A stretch of DNA of 34,969 bases from NCBI GenBank assembly GCA_903909505.1, contig CAIVVZ010000165.1:1-34969 (forward strand), read 5' to 3'. The notes below the pieces were generated by a model. The model made no database searches. It saw nothing but the letters and a program-made list of their open reading frames with translations, and was not told the DNA's origin. This DNA is from an uncultured Desulfobacteraceae bacterium. Lineage in GTDB: Bacteria; Desulfobacterota; Desulfobacteria; Desulfobacterales; Desulfatirhabdiaceae. The translations under genes were made by a program, and so were the position numbers. The number at the start of each line of letters is the position of its first letter. Within the stretch, counting starts at the first letter, position 1. This document shows, in pieces, positions 1-8,432 of the stretch.

Positions 1-41
1 CGAAATAGGAATTTATCGCCAAACGTGAGGGGATGAACCGC

Positions 42-2525
42 ATGGAACAAGACAATCCGCAGACCCCGATGACCAGAATTGATCTTCATGTTCACTCCCG
101 ATTTTCCAAACGCGCCTCCCAGTGGGTGCTGAAAAAGATCGGATGCCCGGAAAGTTTTACGGAACCCCGGCAGGTCTATGAAACTGCCAGAAAAAAAGGA
201 ATGGATCTGGTGACCCTGACCGATCACAACACCATTTCCGGTGCGCTTGAAATTGCACACCTGCCGGGAACCTTTGTGAGCGAGGAGATCACGACCTATT
301 TTCCGGATAACGGCTGTAAAGTCCATGTGCTGGCCTATGACATCACGGAAGCTCAGCATATAGACATTCAGAAACTGCGTGACAATATCTTCGATCTGAC
401 GGGTTATCTTTACCAGGAAAATATTTTTCATGTTCTGGCTCATCCGCTATACAGTATCAATGATCGCCTGACACTGGATCATTTTGAAAAGCTTCTGCTG
501 CTCTTTAAAACATTCGAAATCAACGGAGCGCGGGATGCGATACAGAGCCAGTGTCTTCGATCTGTTCTGTCAAGCCTTTCCCCGGAACGGATGGCCCGGC
601 TGTCCGATCGGCATGGGATCGACCCGACAGGGGCTTTTCCCTGGCAAAAGCATCTCACCGGCGGTTCCGATGATCACAGCGGACTCAACATCTGCCGGAC
701 GCATACGGAAATATATTCCCCAGCCGATACAAAAGCGGCACTGAAAGCTCTCCAGACCGGCCAGACCCGGGTGGTCAGTCTGGCATCCACTCCCTTGACA
801 CTGGCCCACAACCTGTATGGAATTGCCTATCAATTCTATCGGAGCAAATTCAACCTGGAACGGTATACGGAACGGGATATTTTGATGCGGTTTCTGGATA
901 GATCCCTCACCATACGACCGGAAAACGAACCGGGATTTCTTTCGCGAATCTATTTTTACTGGAATTATCGAAAAGCCCCAAAAATGGAAGCCGATATTTC
1001 CGAGAATCTGATGGATATGATTCGGCGGGAAACGCGAAACCTGATTCATGACTATCCGGATATGCTGAATGATGAACCGGAAAACGCCGAACAGATGGAT
1101 ACACCGGAACGGAAATGGTTCGACTTTGTCAACCGAATATCCAGCAGGGTCCTGAACGGCTTTGCCAATCACCTGTTAGGTCATCTTTCCGGCGCCAATG
1201 TCTTCAGTATCTTTCATGTCATTGGATCGGCCGGAGGTCTGTATACCCTGCTGGCCCCTTATTTCGTGTCCTTTTCCCATTTTACACGGGACCGGGCCTT
1301 TATACAGGAGGTCTGGACACGATTGTCAGATGATCCGTTGCCGGCCAGTGTCGATCGGTCCGAAATCCGTGTGGCCCATTTTACAGACACCTTTTATGAG
1401 GTGAACGGTGTGGCACGAACCTTGAACCAGCAGATCGAAATCGCTCTGAAAAGTCATAAACAGCTCATCATCATCACCTGTGATCCCGAAGACCGGATAG
1501 AACGGCAAGGCGTAAAAAATTTCAAACCGGTCGGCGTTCATGAACTGCCCGAGTATCCGGATCAGAAAATATTCTATCCACCGGTTCTGGAAATGCTGAA
1601 TTACTGTTATGAGCAGGGCTTTACTCATATCCATTCCGCCACGCCCGGTCCCATCGGGCTGGCGGCGCTGGCGGTCGCGCATATCCTGAAGTTGCCGATT
1701 GACGGCACCTATCATACGGCCTTGCCTCAATACGCGCTGTATCTGACCGGTGACGCTGCCATTGAAGAACTGACGTGGAAATATACGTTATGGTATTATG
1801 GACAGATGGATCGTGTTTATGCGCCATCCAAAAGCACGGCGGACGAATTGATTGAAAAGGGCATTTTAGCGGATCGTATCCGGCTGATGGAAAGAGGTAT
1901 CGACATCACCCTGTTCCATCCGTCCAAACGAAACGGATTCTTCAAAAAGCGCTGTCAGATCGATGATCATGTCATCAAACTCCTCTATGTGGGCCGGGTA
2001 TCCAAGGAAAAAAATCTACCCATACTGGTGGAAGCGTTCAAACACCTGAGCGGGGAACGATTTGATGTCCATCTGATCATTGTGGGCGAAGGGCCGTATC
2101 TGGAGGAAATGAAAATTGAACTGTCCGGAAAACCCGTCACCTTTACCGGATATCTCGCCGGCGAAGATCTGGCGGCGGCTTATGCGTCTTCAGATGTTTT
2201 TGTCTTTCCCAGTACAACCGATACGTTCGGGAACGTGGTTCTGGAAGCCCAAGCATCGGGGATACCGGTGATTGTGACGGATCAGGGCGGTCCACAGGAA
2301 AACTTAATTCCCTTCCACACCGGGTATATCGTCAGGGGAAACGATATGGATAGCTTTCTGCAACACATCCGGTTACTGACAAATGATGTCAAAATGGCCG
2401 GACGCATGGGCCGGGCCGCCCGAAAATACATGGAGGACCGGGCGTTTGAAAAAGCGTTTTTGAAAACCTGGGACATGTATGAACCCGAGGTGTTTTTAAA
2501 AAATGACATGGCAGTCAACGCATGA
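42..2525 (+). CDS. PHP domain-glycosyltransferase family 4 fusion protein
   Basis: The 827-residue protein joins two enzyme modules. Residues ~12-245 are a PHP-type metallohydrolase domain with IDLHVHS (13-19), TLTDHNT, HVLAHP and GGSDDHSG. Residues ~440-815 are a GT-B glycosyltransferase of the GT4 type, opening with RVAHFTDTF and carrying VGRVSKEKN and the acidic FGNVVLEAQASG motif expected to bind the nucleotide sugar. The linker (~245-440) is helical and has one hydrophobic stretch near 385-412, so membrane association is possible. ATG 42 is preferred over ATG 33 because GAGGGG at 27-32 is 9 nt before it and touches the other. Its stop overlaps the next start (ATGA), implying co-translation. 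The acceptor is unknown; the lipid-glycosylating GT4 enzymes used during phosphate starvation are one candidate class, suggested only by context. Confidence 0.85.
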   Translation: MEQDNPQTPMTRIDLHVHSRFSKRASQWVLKKIGCPESFTEPRQVYETARKKGMDLVTLTDHNTISGALEIAHLPGTFVSEEITTYFPDNGCKVHVLAYDITEAQHIDIQKLRDNIFDLTGYLYQENIFHVLAHPLYSINDRLTLDHFEKLLLLFKTFEINGARDAIQSQCLRSVLSSLSPERMARLSDRHGIDPTGAFPWQKHLTGGSDDHSGLNICRTHTEIYSPADTKAALKALQTGQTRVVSLASTPLTLAHNLYGIAYQFYRSKFNLERYTERDILMRFLDRSLTIRPENEPGFLSRIYFYWNYRKAPKMEADISENLMDMIRRETRNLIHDYPDMLNDEPENAEQMDTPERKWFDFVNRISSRVLNGFANHLLGHLSGANVFSIFHVIGSAGGLYTLLAPYFVSFSHFTRDRAFIQEVWTRLSDDPLPASVDRSEIRVAHFTDTFYEVNGVARTLNQQIEIALKSHKQLIIITCDPEDRIERQGVKNFKPVGVHELPEYPDQKIFYPPVLEMLNYCYEQGFTHIHSATPGPIGLAALAVAHILKLPIDGTYHTALPQYALYLTGDAAIEELTWKYTLWYYGQMDRVYAPSKSTADELIEKGILADRIRLMERGIDITLFHPSKRNGFFKKRCQIDDHVIKLLYVGRVSKEKNLPILVEAFKHLSGERFDVHLIIVGEGPYLEEMKIELSGKPVTFTGYLAGEDLAAAYASSDVFVFPSTTDTFGNVVLEAQASGIPVIVTDQGGPQENLIPFHTGYIVRGNDMDSFLQHIRLLTNDVKMAGRMGRAARKYMEDRAFEKAFLKTWDMYEPEVFLKNDMAVNA

Positions 2526-3784
2526 CATCGGCATTGTGGGTTCAAATGATCCGGCATGTATGGCGGAACAGGATTCCCGGCCAGTTGATCATTCAGACAA
2601 CCGATGCCTGTAATGCACGGTGCCCCCAGTGCGGCATGCGCGTCACGGAGGGATTTAAACGTTCCAGACTTTCCCTGGATACCATTCAGCGAGCCATAGC
2701 CGCTGCTGCTGAAAAGGGATTTCAGGCCATCTCTTTTACCGGTGGCGAACCGCTCCTTTTTCTGGATGATCTGATTGAAATGATGCGGTATGCCGGTCAT
2801 GCGGGAATTCCCTATATTCGAACCGGGACCAATGGTTTCGTTTTTATGGGAAGCGATAAAAAAGGGTTCAATTCCCGGATTGAGCGGATCGCCCATGCCC
2901 TGGCCGACACCTCGATTCGAAATTTCTGGATCAGCATCGATTCTTCGGTACCGGAAGTCCATGAAGCCATGCGGGGACTGCCCGGTGTCATTGACGGCAT
3001 CCACAAGGCGCTGCCGATTTTTCACGCCTGCGGGATTTATCCATCCGCCAATCTGGGCATCAACCGGAATCTTGCCGGAAATACATCAACTGGAAATCAG
3101 CGCATTGAACCTGAAGCATTCCATCAGCATTATCGGTCCGGTTTTGACCGGTTCTATCGGTTTGTATGCGACCTGGGATTCACGATGGTGAACTGCTGTT
3201 ACCCCATGAGCATCCCCGACAGGGAGACCGGGTCCGGATTGTCACCCGTATATGCGGCAACGGCAACAGACGATGTCATCAATTTCAGCCGAGTGGAAAA
3301 AGCATTGCTGTTTCAGGCTCTTTCGGAAACGATCCCGTCCTATCGATCCCGTATTCGCATCTTTACACCCAGAACATCACTGCTGGCTTTGACCCGCCAG
3401 TTATTGCGCCAGGAGCCTGAATCCCATCCCTGCCGGGGGGGAATTGATTTTTTCTTTATCGACGCCAAATCCGGTCGGACCTATCCCTGCGGGTATCGGG
3501 GCAACACGGATATGGGCGGTTTCGAAACGCTGAATCTCTCAGATACGTTGAATGGCGGCCTGGATTGCCGGGAATGTGACTGGGAATGCTTCCGGGATCC
3601 GTCCGAACTGATGGGACCGGTGCTTGACATGCGAGAGCATCCGGTTCAGGCAATCAAACGCCTGGTGACTGACCGAACCTACACACGATTATGGTTGGAG
3701 GACGTGCGATATTACCAGGCATGCGGCTTTTTCGATGGCCGGAAGGCGCCCGACCAAAATCGGCTCCGGCAGTATGTCTTGTGA
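2522..3784 (+). CDS. Radical SAM protein with C-terminal cysteine cluster
   Basis: A 420-residue radical SAM enzyme. C30, C34 and C37 form the CX3CX2C motif for the [4Fe-4S] cluster that cleaves S-adenosylmethionine, followed by SFTGGEPLLF for SAM binding. The last third has further cysteines (HPCRGG, TYPCGYRG, LDCRECDWECF), resembling a SPASM-type region that would hold an auxiliary cluster. It overlaps the PHP-glycosyltransferase gene by 4 nt and precedes a LysE-type exporter by 15 nt, so the three probably form one transcript. The substrate cannot be read from the sequence. SPASM-type proteins modify peptides, sugars or other small molecules, and no precursor peptide gene is visible nearby. 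Confidence 0.85.
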   Translation: MTSALWVQMIRHVWRNRIPGQLIIQTTDACNARCPQCGMRVTEGFKRSRLSLDTIQRAIAAAAEKGFQAISFTGGEPLLFLDDLIEMMRYAGHAGIPYIRTGTNGFVFMGSDKKGFNSRIERIAHALADTSIRNFWISIDSSVPEVHEAMRGLPGVIDGIHKALPIFHACGIYPSANLGINRNLAGNTSTGNQRIEPEAFHQHYRSGFDRFYRFVCDLGFTMVNCCYPMSIPDRETGSGLSPVYAATATDDVINFSRVEKALLFQALSETIPSYRSRIRIFTPRTSLLALTRQLLRQEPESHPCRGGIDFFFIDAKSGRTYPCGYRGNTDMGGFETLNLSDTLNGGLDCRECDWECFRDPSELMGPVLDMREHPVQAIKRLVTDRTYTRLWLEDVRYYQACGFFDGRKAPDQNRLRQYVL

Positions 3785-3799
3785 CAGAAACCTTGCTGA

Positions 3800-4435
3800 A
3801 TGAGCGCATTTTTCCAGGGAATAATCGTTGGACTGACATTTGCCGCGCTTCTGGGACCGGGGTTCTTTGCTCTGGTTCAGACCTGCATCCACAGTGGATT
3901 CAGGGCAGGCGTGTGTCTGTCCATTGGAATTTTTTTAAGCGACATCTTTGTTCTGTTGCTCTGTTTTTTCGGCATAACGCAGCTCCTGGGCGTCGATCCT
4001 CGGAACAATGTGTGGTTTCAAATCATTGGCGGGATGGTTTTGACAATTCTGGGCTTTTACACCTTCAACAAACGGATCGTTCAGACATATCCTTATCCAA
4101 ACCGGAAACTCATCAGCATCCGGAACCAAAGCCATCTGTATGTCATCAAGGGTTTTTTCCTGAACATTCTTAACCCCGGTATCTGGTTTATCTGGATTAC
4201 GGTAATTGTTTCCATCAGTGCAAAATATGGCGCCAACGGCCGATCAGTTGGAATTTTTCTTGCCGGAATTCTGTCCAGCACGCTGACGGCGGATTTGCTG
4301 AAATGTTTTGTTTCACATCATATCAGCCGGTTCTGTGGGACTCAAACAATGACACGGATCAACCATGCCATTGGTATCATCCTGATTGTTTTCGGGATGG
4401 TTTTGATACTCTTTAGAAATGATCCCCCCCTTTGA
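3800..4435 (+). CDS. LysE/RhtB-family amino acid exporter
   Basis: A 211-residue integral membrane protein with the LysE-family layout: an N-terminal FFQGIIVGLTFAALLGPG segment (the family's conserved glycine/proline-rich first helix), about six hydrophobic helices, and FFLNILNPGIWFIW in the middle, matching the family's second conserved NP-containing helix. Members export amino acids or related small molecules. It is the last gene of the PHP-GT/radical SAM unit. The ribosome binding site is weak, so translation may depend on the upstream gene 15 nt away. The stop codon lies at the tip of a palindrome that probably ends transcription. The exported substrate is unknown. Confidence 0.8.
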   Translation: MSAFFQGIIVGLTFAALLGPGFFALVQTCIHSGFRAGVCLSIGIFLSDIFVLLLCFFGITQLLGVDPRNNVWFQIIGGMVLTILGFYTFNKRIVQTYPYPNRKLISIRNQSHLYVIKGFFLNILNPGIWFIWITVIVSISAKYGANGRSVGIFLAGILSSTLTADLLKCFVSHHISRFCGTQTMTRINHAIGIILIVFGMVLILFRNDPPL

Positions 4436-4446
4436 AAAAGGGGGGG
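4424..4446. terminator. Palindromic terminator between convergent genes
   Basis: Seven C (4424-4430) plus TTT pair with AAA plus seven G (4440-4446), giving a 10-bp perfect stem around a 3-nt loop. The LysE stop codon (4433-4435) sits at the tip. The palindrome separates the LysE gene (+) from the amphi-Trp gene (-) and could stop both. There is no long T-run. C/G-rich palindromes of this look are common dispersed intergenic repeats in many bacteria, so it may be a repeat copy serving as a terminator. Confidence 0.55.
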
Positions 4447-4468
4447 TAGAGGGGATTGAAGATCGAAA

Positions 4469-4813
4469 TCAACAATCAGATTTCGATTCGTTTTCTGCAT
4501 CTACTTTCGGCGCTTCGGTCAATGACGCCATATCCAGGACAGGCTCTTCGGCAGAGATTTTGATTTCGGCATCCGGAGCTTCCAAAAGAATCTCTTCTTT
4601 CCAGCTCAACTGGATTTCGATTTTCTGTTTTCCTTTTTTTTCAACGGCCTCGATTTCCACCTCGATTTGTCCTTCAGGCCTCAGGGTTACAAACGAAGCC
4701 CCTTTCTGAATAACCACTTTCCCTTCTTTAAAGTTGCCCGCCAGGTCTGAAAGCATCGAACCGACGGCATCCGCTTCCAGTTTGCATTTGATTGATACTT
4801 CGTTTTTTTTCAT
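4469..4813 (-). CDS. Amphi-Trp domain protein
   Basis: A small 114-residue charged protein with the amphi-Trp pattern: a helical first half (LEADAVGSMLSDLAGNFKEG), a strand with VVIQKGASFVTL, then alternating charged/hydrophobic strands ending at the single tryptophan in IEIQLSWKEE. Such proteins occur beside HprK-related kinases and ATP-grasp enzymes in the set annotated as the GAK system; their function is unknown. A paralogue lies at 11767-12042. ATG 4813 is chosen over 4819 because AAAGGA (TCCTTT at 4821-4826 on +) is 7 nt upstream. It follows the chemoreceptor gene by about 50 nt on the same strand and is probably co-transcribed. The acidic tail after the domain is not seen in the paralogue. 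Confidence 0.7.
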   Translation of the reverse strand: MKKNEVSIKCKLEADAVGSMLSDLAGNFKEGKVVIQKGASFVTLRPEGQIEVEIEAVEKKGKQKIEIQLSWKEEILLEAPDAEIKISAEEPVLDMASLTEAPKVDAENESKSDC

Positions 4814-4865
4814 TTTCATTTCCTTTCTGATGATGGGTTGTAAAAATACTTCGCGACAAATCCGA

Positions 4866-6413
4866 TTACGGGACAGCCAGCGCTATTCGGGGTGATAGTC
4901 TGGCGTGTACAGTGGCTCTCGGACAACTGACAATGCGGGTATCCTTTGTTACGGAGGCTCTGCCGCCCACCATTGCAGACAGATCGGCGACAAAGCCTTT
5001 AAGCTCATCGGCCTGGGCGTTCAGTTCTTCGGATGCCGAAGCCGTTTCCTCGGCGGTTTCGGCATTCCGTTGGGTAACCTTATCCATTTCCGTGACTGCA
5101 ATGTTCACTTGCTCGATCCCTTGAGACTGCTCATTGGATGCAGCCGAGATTTCACCTACCAACGCACCTACTTTTTGGGTGTTGCGGGCCACTTCATTAA
5201 AGGCGTCGTTAGTGGTCCTTACCAGTGCTGTTCCGTCCGAGACTTTTTTCATGGTGTCTTCAATCAATGCAGCGGTATTTTTGGCGGCATCCGCAGCGCG
5301 CATGGCCAGATTTCGGACTTCATCGGCCACAACCGCAAACCCTGCCCCGGCTTCCCCAGCTCTAGCGGCTTCCACGGCAGTGTTCAGAGATAGAAGGTTG
5401 GTCTGGAAAGCAATTTCATCGATGGTCTTGATGATTTTGCAAGTTTTCTCGCTGGCTATTGAGATTTCCTGCATTGAGGCAGTCAACTGGCTCATGGACG
5501 TGTTTGCCTTGTTCACCACCTGATTGACCTGTTTCATTAGGGAGTCGGCCAGGCCGGCGTTATTGGCGTTATGTCTGGTCATGGAAGCCATCTCCTCCAT
5601 CGAGGAAGAGGTTTCTTCGATGGAGGCCGCCTGTTCCGACGAGCCTTCGGCAAGGGTCTGGCTGGCTGAGGACACCTCGCCGGCCGATGATGCCACCTGG
5701 TCAGCGCCTTCATTGAGTCCTTGAATGATCCGATAAATGGGTCCGGAGATTCTCCGGGTAATCCTGATGCCCAGAGCCATGACACAGACAAGGACGAACA
5801 GAATAATACCGGCCATGAATTGAATATGGACAGTCATTGCCGTTAGCAATGCAGATTTTTTTTGATCAATGACCTGTTCAATATCATCCAGATAGATTCC
5901 GGTACACAGCACCCATTTCCAGTTTTTAAACACTTTGAAATAGGTCAGCTTGGTTACCGGGACATCCGTGCCCGGCTTGGCCCATCTGTATTGAATAAAT
6001 CCTTCTTCCTTTTTTTGGGCCGCTTCCAGTATTTCAAGAATAATTTTCCTGCCATCCGCATCCTGAAGGTTGTTTTGAATTTTCCCAACCAACTCGGGAT
6101 GCTCCGGATGAACAAGCATCATGCCATCCATATCCACAATAAAAAAATAATTTTTCTTTTCAGGTCCAAAACGCATGTTTCCGATGGCATTTCTGGCATC
6201 CTGATAGTAATTCGCGGTGCTGAGAACCGAATACGCATTGTCAATCAGATCGTATAGCTGTGTCTTTCTTTCTTCAATCAGGATCGTTCGAATCGTCGAT
6301 ATTTCCTCTCGAATATTCTCCCTTGAATAATAAAGGGTTGTCAAAATCGATAAAATTCCCAGGACCATCAGGCCACTTATATTCAAGATATTGATCCTGC
6401 TGTTTATGCTCAT
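4866..6413 (-). CDS. Methyl-accepting chemotaxis protein with Cache sensor
   Basis: A 515-residue transmembrane chemoreceptor. It has an N-terminal membrane helix (~7-29), a periplasmic single Cache (sCache_2-like) domain (~40-185, with [20 protein letters not shown] and the [13 protein letters not shown] end), a second helix (~190-213), a HAMP segment, and a long cytoplasmic coiled coil. The signalling tip is recognised by [18 protein letters not shown] and [13 protein letters not shown]. It would relay ligand binding to CheA/CheW; no che genes are in the window. A probable Pho box (6477-6513, - strand) sits about 65 nt upstream, so a phosphorus-related attractant is a reasonable guess, though Cache ligands cannot be read from sequence. 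GGAG about 11 nt upstream supports the start. Confidence 0.92.
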   Translation of the reverse strand: MSINSRINILNISGLMVLGILSILTTLYYSRENIREEISTIRTILIEERKTQLYDLIDNAYSVLSTANYYQDARNAIGNMRFGPEKKNYFFIVDMDGMMLVHPEHPELVGKIQNNLQDADGRKIILEILEAAQKKEEGFIQYRWAKPGTDVPVTKLTYFKVFKNWKWVLCTGIYLDDIEQVIDQKKSALLTAMTVHIQFMAGIILFVLVCVMALGIRITRRISGPIYRIIQGLNEGADQVASSAGEVSSASQTLAEGSSEQAASIEETSSSMEEMASMTRHNANNAGLADSLMKQVNQVVNKANTSMSQLTASMQEISIASEKTCKIIKTIDEIAFQTNLLSLNTAVEAARAGEAGAGFAVVADEVRNLAMRAADAAKNTAALIEDTMKKVSDGTALVRTTNDAFNEVARNTQKVGALVGEISAASNEQSQGIEQVNIAVTEMDKVTQRNAETAEETASASEELNAQADELKGFVADLSAMVGGRASVTKDTRIVSCPRATVHARLSPRIALAVP

Positions 6414-6476
6414 GAGAAGACACTCCGTTTAGCGAATTATTCAAAACCAACTTGGACACACAAATAATCGATGATT

Positions 6477-6513
6477 GTTAGAACATGATTAGCTGTTCGT
6501 GAGAATTTGATTT
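6477..6513 (-). promoter_or_regulatory. Possible Pho box facing the chemoreceptor gene
   Basis: Read on the - strand, tetrads AAAT (6513-6510), TCAC (6502-6499), TAAT (6491-6488) and TAAC (6480-6477) follow each other at exactly 11 bp. The position 14 nt after the start of the last tetrad holds TATTTG (6466-6461), a poor -10 sequence. The spacing matches the four + strand boxes in this window but the match is weaker. It would drive the chemoreceptor and amphi-Trp genes. Confidence 0.4.
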
Positions 6514-6535
6514 GTCAATCGGCCTGCCCCGGAAA

Positions 6536-6588
6536 TAACAATATTCTAACCAAAAGATCACAATTCATTAACAAATGGCAGGCAAAAT
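6536..6588 (+). promoter_or_regulatory. Pho box promoter of the alkaline phosphatase gene
   Basis: Four tetrads at exactly 11-bp steps: TAAC 6536, TAAC 6547, TCAC 6558, TAAC 6569. The hexamer CAAAAT (6583-6588; four of six matches to TATAAT) begins 14 nt after the last tetrad start. This is the arrangement expected when a PhoB-type dimer array replaces the -35 element. It predicts a leader of about 230 nt before the phosphatase ATG. The box lies back to back with a weaker one facing the chemoreceptor gene. Confidence 0.7.
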
Positions 6589-6644
6589 GATTTCAAATTA
6601 CGGAAGATGCCATTTTCATATCCGGGGGGAGAAAGCCTGCCATT
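6574..6644. repeat. Inverted repeat and small palindrome in the phosphatase leader
   Basis: A perfect 10-bp inverted repeat, AATGGCAGGC (6574-6583) and GCCTGCCATT (6635-6644), with 51 bp between the arms. The left arm lies over the last Pho tetrad spacer and the first base of the -10, so a transcript from the proposed promoter would not contain both arms; a DNA-level operator is more likely than an RNA hairpin. Directly after it is the 13-bp palindrome CTTAACGGTTAAG (6645-6657). The rest of the 411-bp gap (6414-6824) holds the two Pho boxes and an unused-looking AAAGGAGG at about 6709-6716; no gene is supported in it. Confidence 0.4.
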
Positions 6645-6824
6645 CTTAACGGTTAAGCTGCCTGGCCGGTTGCCGTTTTTATTGATTACCTTGAGTCAAA
6701 TAGAGAGAAAGGAGGTCAAGCGACGTAACCATTTTAGATGATTTGTTCATTGGTAGAGAGCATGGATCAATTTACCGAAAGCAATTAAAAATCAGCAAAT
6801 GCAATGAGAAAGGAGAAAGTGAAA

Positions 6825-8345
6825 ATGAAACGAAAAAATCTGGCGGTTATTCTATCAATAGCCCTTGTCCTGATTATGGCAGGGCTTGCAGGCGCCGATT
6901 CGCCGAAATATGTGTTTTTCTTTCTGGGTGACGGCATGTCGAATTCACAGATTCAGGTTACCGAAGCCTATCTGACAACCCTGAATGGCGGCTCCGCAAT
7001 GAAGGCCGAAGATCTGCTGCGGAGCGAAAATCGACTGAATATGAGTAAAATGCCGGTTCAGGGAATGCAGACGACATACGATTCTTTTGCCCTGATGACC
7101 GATTCCGCGTCCGCGGCCACGGCTTTTGCCTGCGGCATCAAGACGATGAGCGGCACCGTTAATATGGATAACACGAAAACGCACAGTTATAAAAGCGTGG
7201 CTCAGTTGGCCCATGAGAAGGGCAGAAAAGTCGGTATCGTAACCAGCGTATCCCTGGATCATGCCACGCCCGCCGCATACTATGCCAGCGTGCCCACCCG
7301 TGACTATATGAATAATATCGCCTCGCAGATGGCTGTAAGCGGCTTTGAATTCTTTGGCGGTGGGGGGTTGGTATCACCCAATGGGCCCAAAACAAGCGGC
7401 GATACGAGCAATAACGTCGGGAATATGCTGATTGCAAATGGATACACCGGTCGATGGGCACGAGATACGATCATGGCACTCAAAACAGAACCGGTAAGCA
7501 AGGTCATATGCGTCAATCCCTGGTTGCAGGATGCTTCGGCCATGCCATATGCCATCGATCGGCCCGCCACCAATGTTTCGCTGGCGGAGATGACCGAGGT
7601 GGCGATTGCCAACCTCTACAAGTTAAATAACAATGGAAAAGGCTTTTTCCTGATGGTCGAAGGCGGCAAGGTGGATTGGGCCTGTCACGCCAACGACGCC
7701 ATGGCCACCATTGGTGATATGCTTGATTTCGATAAAGCAGTCGGCGCGGCGATGACTTTTTATGTAACCCATCCGGAGGAAACCTTGATCATTGTCACGG
7801 GTGACCACGAAACGGGCGGCATGACCGTCGGTCATGCAACCACGGGTTACAAGGCCTACTACGAGCAGTTGCTTAACCAGAAAAACAGCTTCACTTATTT
7901 TGCGCAGAACCAGTGGGCCGCGCACAAGGCTGCTTATAGCGCCGGATACGACTGGACGCCGAGTGACAACCTGGCCAAAAATGCAGCGATGATCCAACTG
8001 ATGCTCGATGCGTTCGGTCTCGATTGGAGCAAACTCAATGCCTATCAGAAAGAAAAACTGGAAGATGCCTATGACAAGTCCATGAGCGGCTTCAACAAGA
8101 ATAATGCAGATGCAAACCAGCTTCTCTACGGCAGTTATGAGCCCATCATCGTAACGATCACCCATATTCTGAACGAGCGTGCCAGTATTGGCTGGACCTC
8201 CTATTCCCACACCGGGGTACCGGTTCCTGTTTTTGCCATGGGAGTGGGAGAAGAGCAATTTAGCGGTTTTTACGACAATACGGATACAGCCAAACGTATC
8301 GCCATCGCACTGGGCATTCAACAGGAACTGCCCGTCGAAAAGTAA
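6825..8345 (+). CDS. phoA: Secreted alkaline phosphatase, PhoA family
   Basis: A 506-residue alkaline phosphatase (phosphomonoester + water to alcohol + Pi) with a Sec signal peptide: basic MKRK, a hydrophobic core, and LAGA then DSPKY as the likely cleavage site after residue 24. The nucleophile is S94 in TDSASAATAFACG. Metal ligands are visible as LGDGMS (D36), MVEGGKVDWACHAND, TGDHETGGM and a late SHTGVPVPV histidine, so both zinc sites and the third metal site look intact. ATG 6825 is preferred to ATG 6804 because AGGAG lies 9 nt upstream and the signal peptide then starts properly. It is preceded by a four-repeat Pho box and followed by an intrinsic terminator, so it is expected to be monocistronic and induced by phosphate limitation. 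Confidence 0.95.
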   Translation: MKRKNLAVILSIALVLIMAGLAGADSPKYVFFFLGDGMSNSQIQVTEAYLTTLNGGSAMKAEDLLRSENRLNMSKMPVQGMQTTYDSFALMTDSASAATAFACGIKTMSGTVNMDNTKTHSYKSVAQLAHEKGRKVGIVTSVSLDHATPAAYYASVPTRDYMNNIASQMAVSGFEFFGGGGLVSPNGPKTSGDTSNNVGNMLIANGYTGRWARDTIMALKTEPVSKVICVNPWLQDASAMPYAIDRPATNVSLAEMTEVAIANLYKLNNNGKGFFLMVEGGKVDWACHANDAMATIGDMLDFDKAVGAAMTFYVTHPEETLIIVTGDHETGGMTVGHATTGYKAYYEQLLNQKNSFTYFAQNQWAAHKAAYSAGYDWTPSDNLAKNAAMIQLMLDAFGLDWSKLNAYQKEKLEDAYDKSMSGFNKNNADANQLLYGSYEPIIVTITHILNERASIGWTSYSHTGVPVPVFAMGVGEEQFSGFYDNTDTAKRIAIALGIQQELPVEK

Positions 8346-8370
8346 AATCAGGTTTGATTTTAAATCGGAA

Positions 8371-8404
8371 AACAGCGCCGATGATGCTTCGGTGCTGTTT
8401 TTTT
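8371..8404 (+). terminator. Intrinsic terminator after the alkaline phosphatase
   Basis: An 11-bp stem (8371-8381 with 8389-8399, one G-U pair) with a 7-nt loop runs into seven T (8398-8404). This is a classic Rho-independent terminator 25 nt after the phosphatase stop. The YibE/F gene starts 28 nt later, so it is either read through or has its own promoter. Confidence 0.85.
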
Positions 8405-8432
8405 ATGATCTTTTTGAAACAGGGAGATATGC

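Noticed and set aside
570-1172. Long antisense ORF inside the PHP-GT gene, and similar antisense ORFs inside phnD, phnI, phnK and pbfA
   Set aside because: They lie wholly within well-recognised genes, show low-complexity shadow composition, and lack ribosome sites or recognisable domains.
6570-6680. Possible c-di-GMP (GEMM-I) riboswitch in the alkaline phosphatase leader
   Set aside because: AGGCAAA, AAAGCC and CCGGTTGCC are reminiscent of GEMM segments, but the conserved GACGCAAAGCC core and GNRA-capped stem are missing and the 5' arm overlaps the predicted promoter. A covariance-model search would decide.
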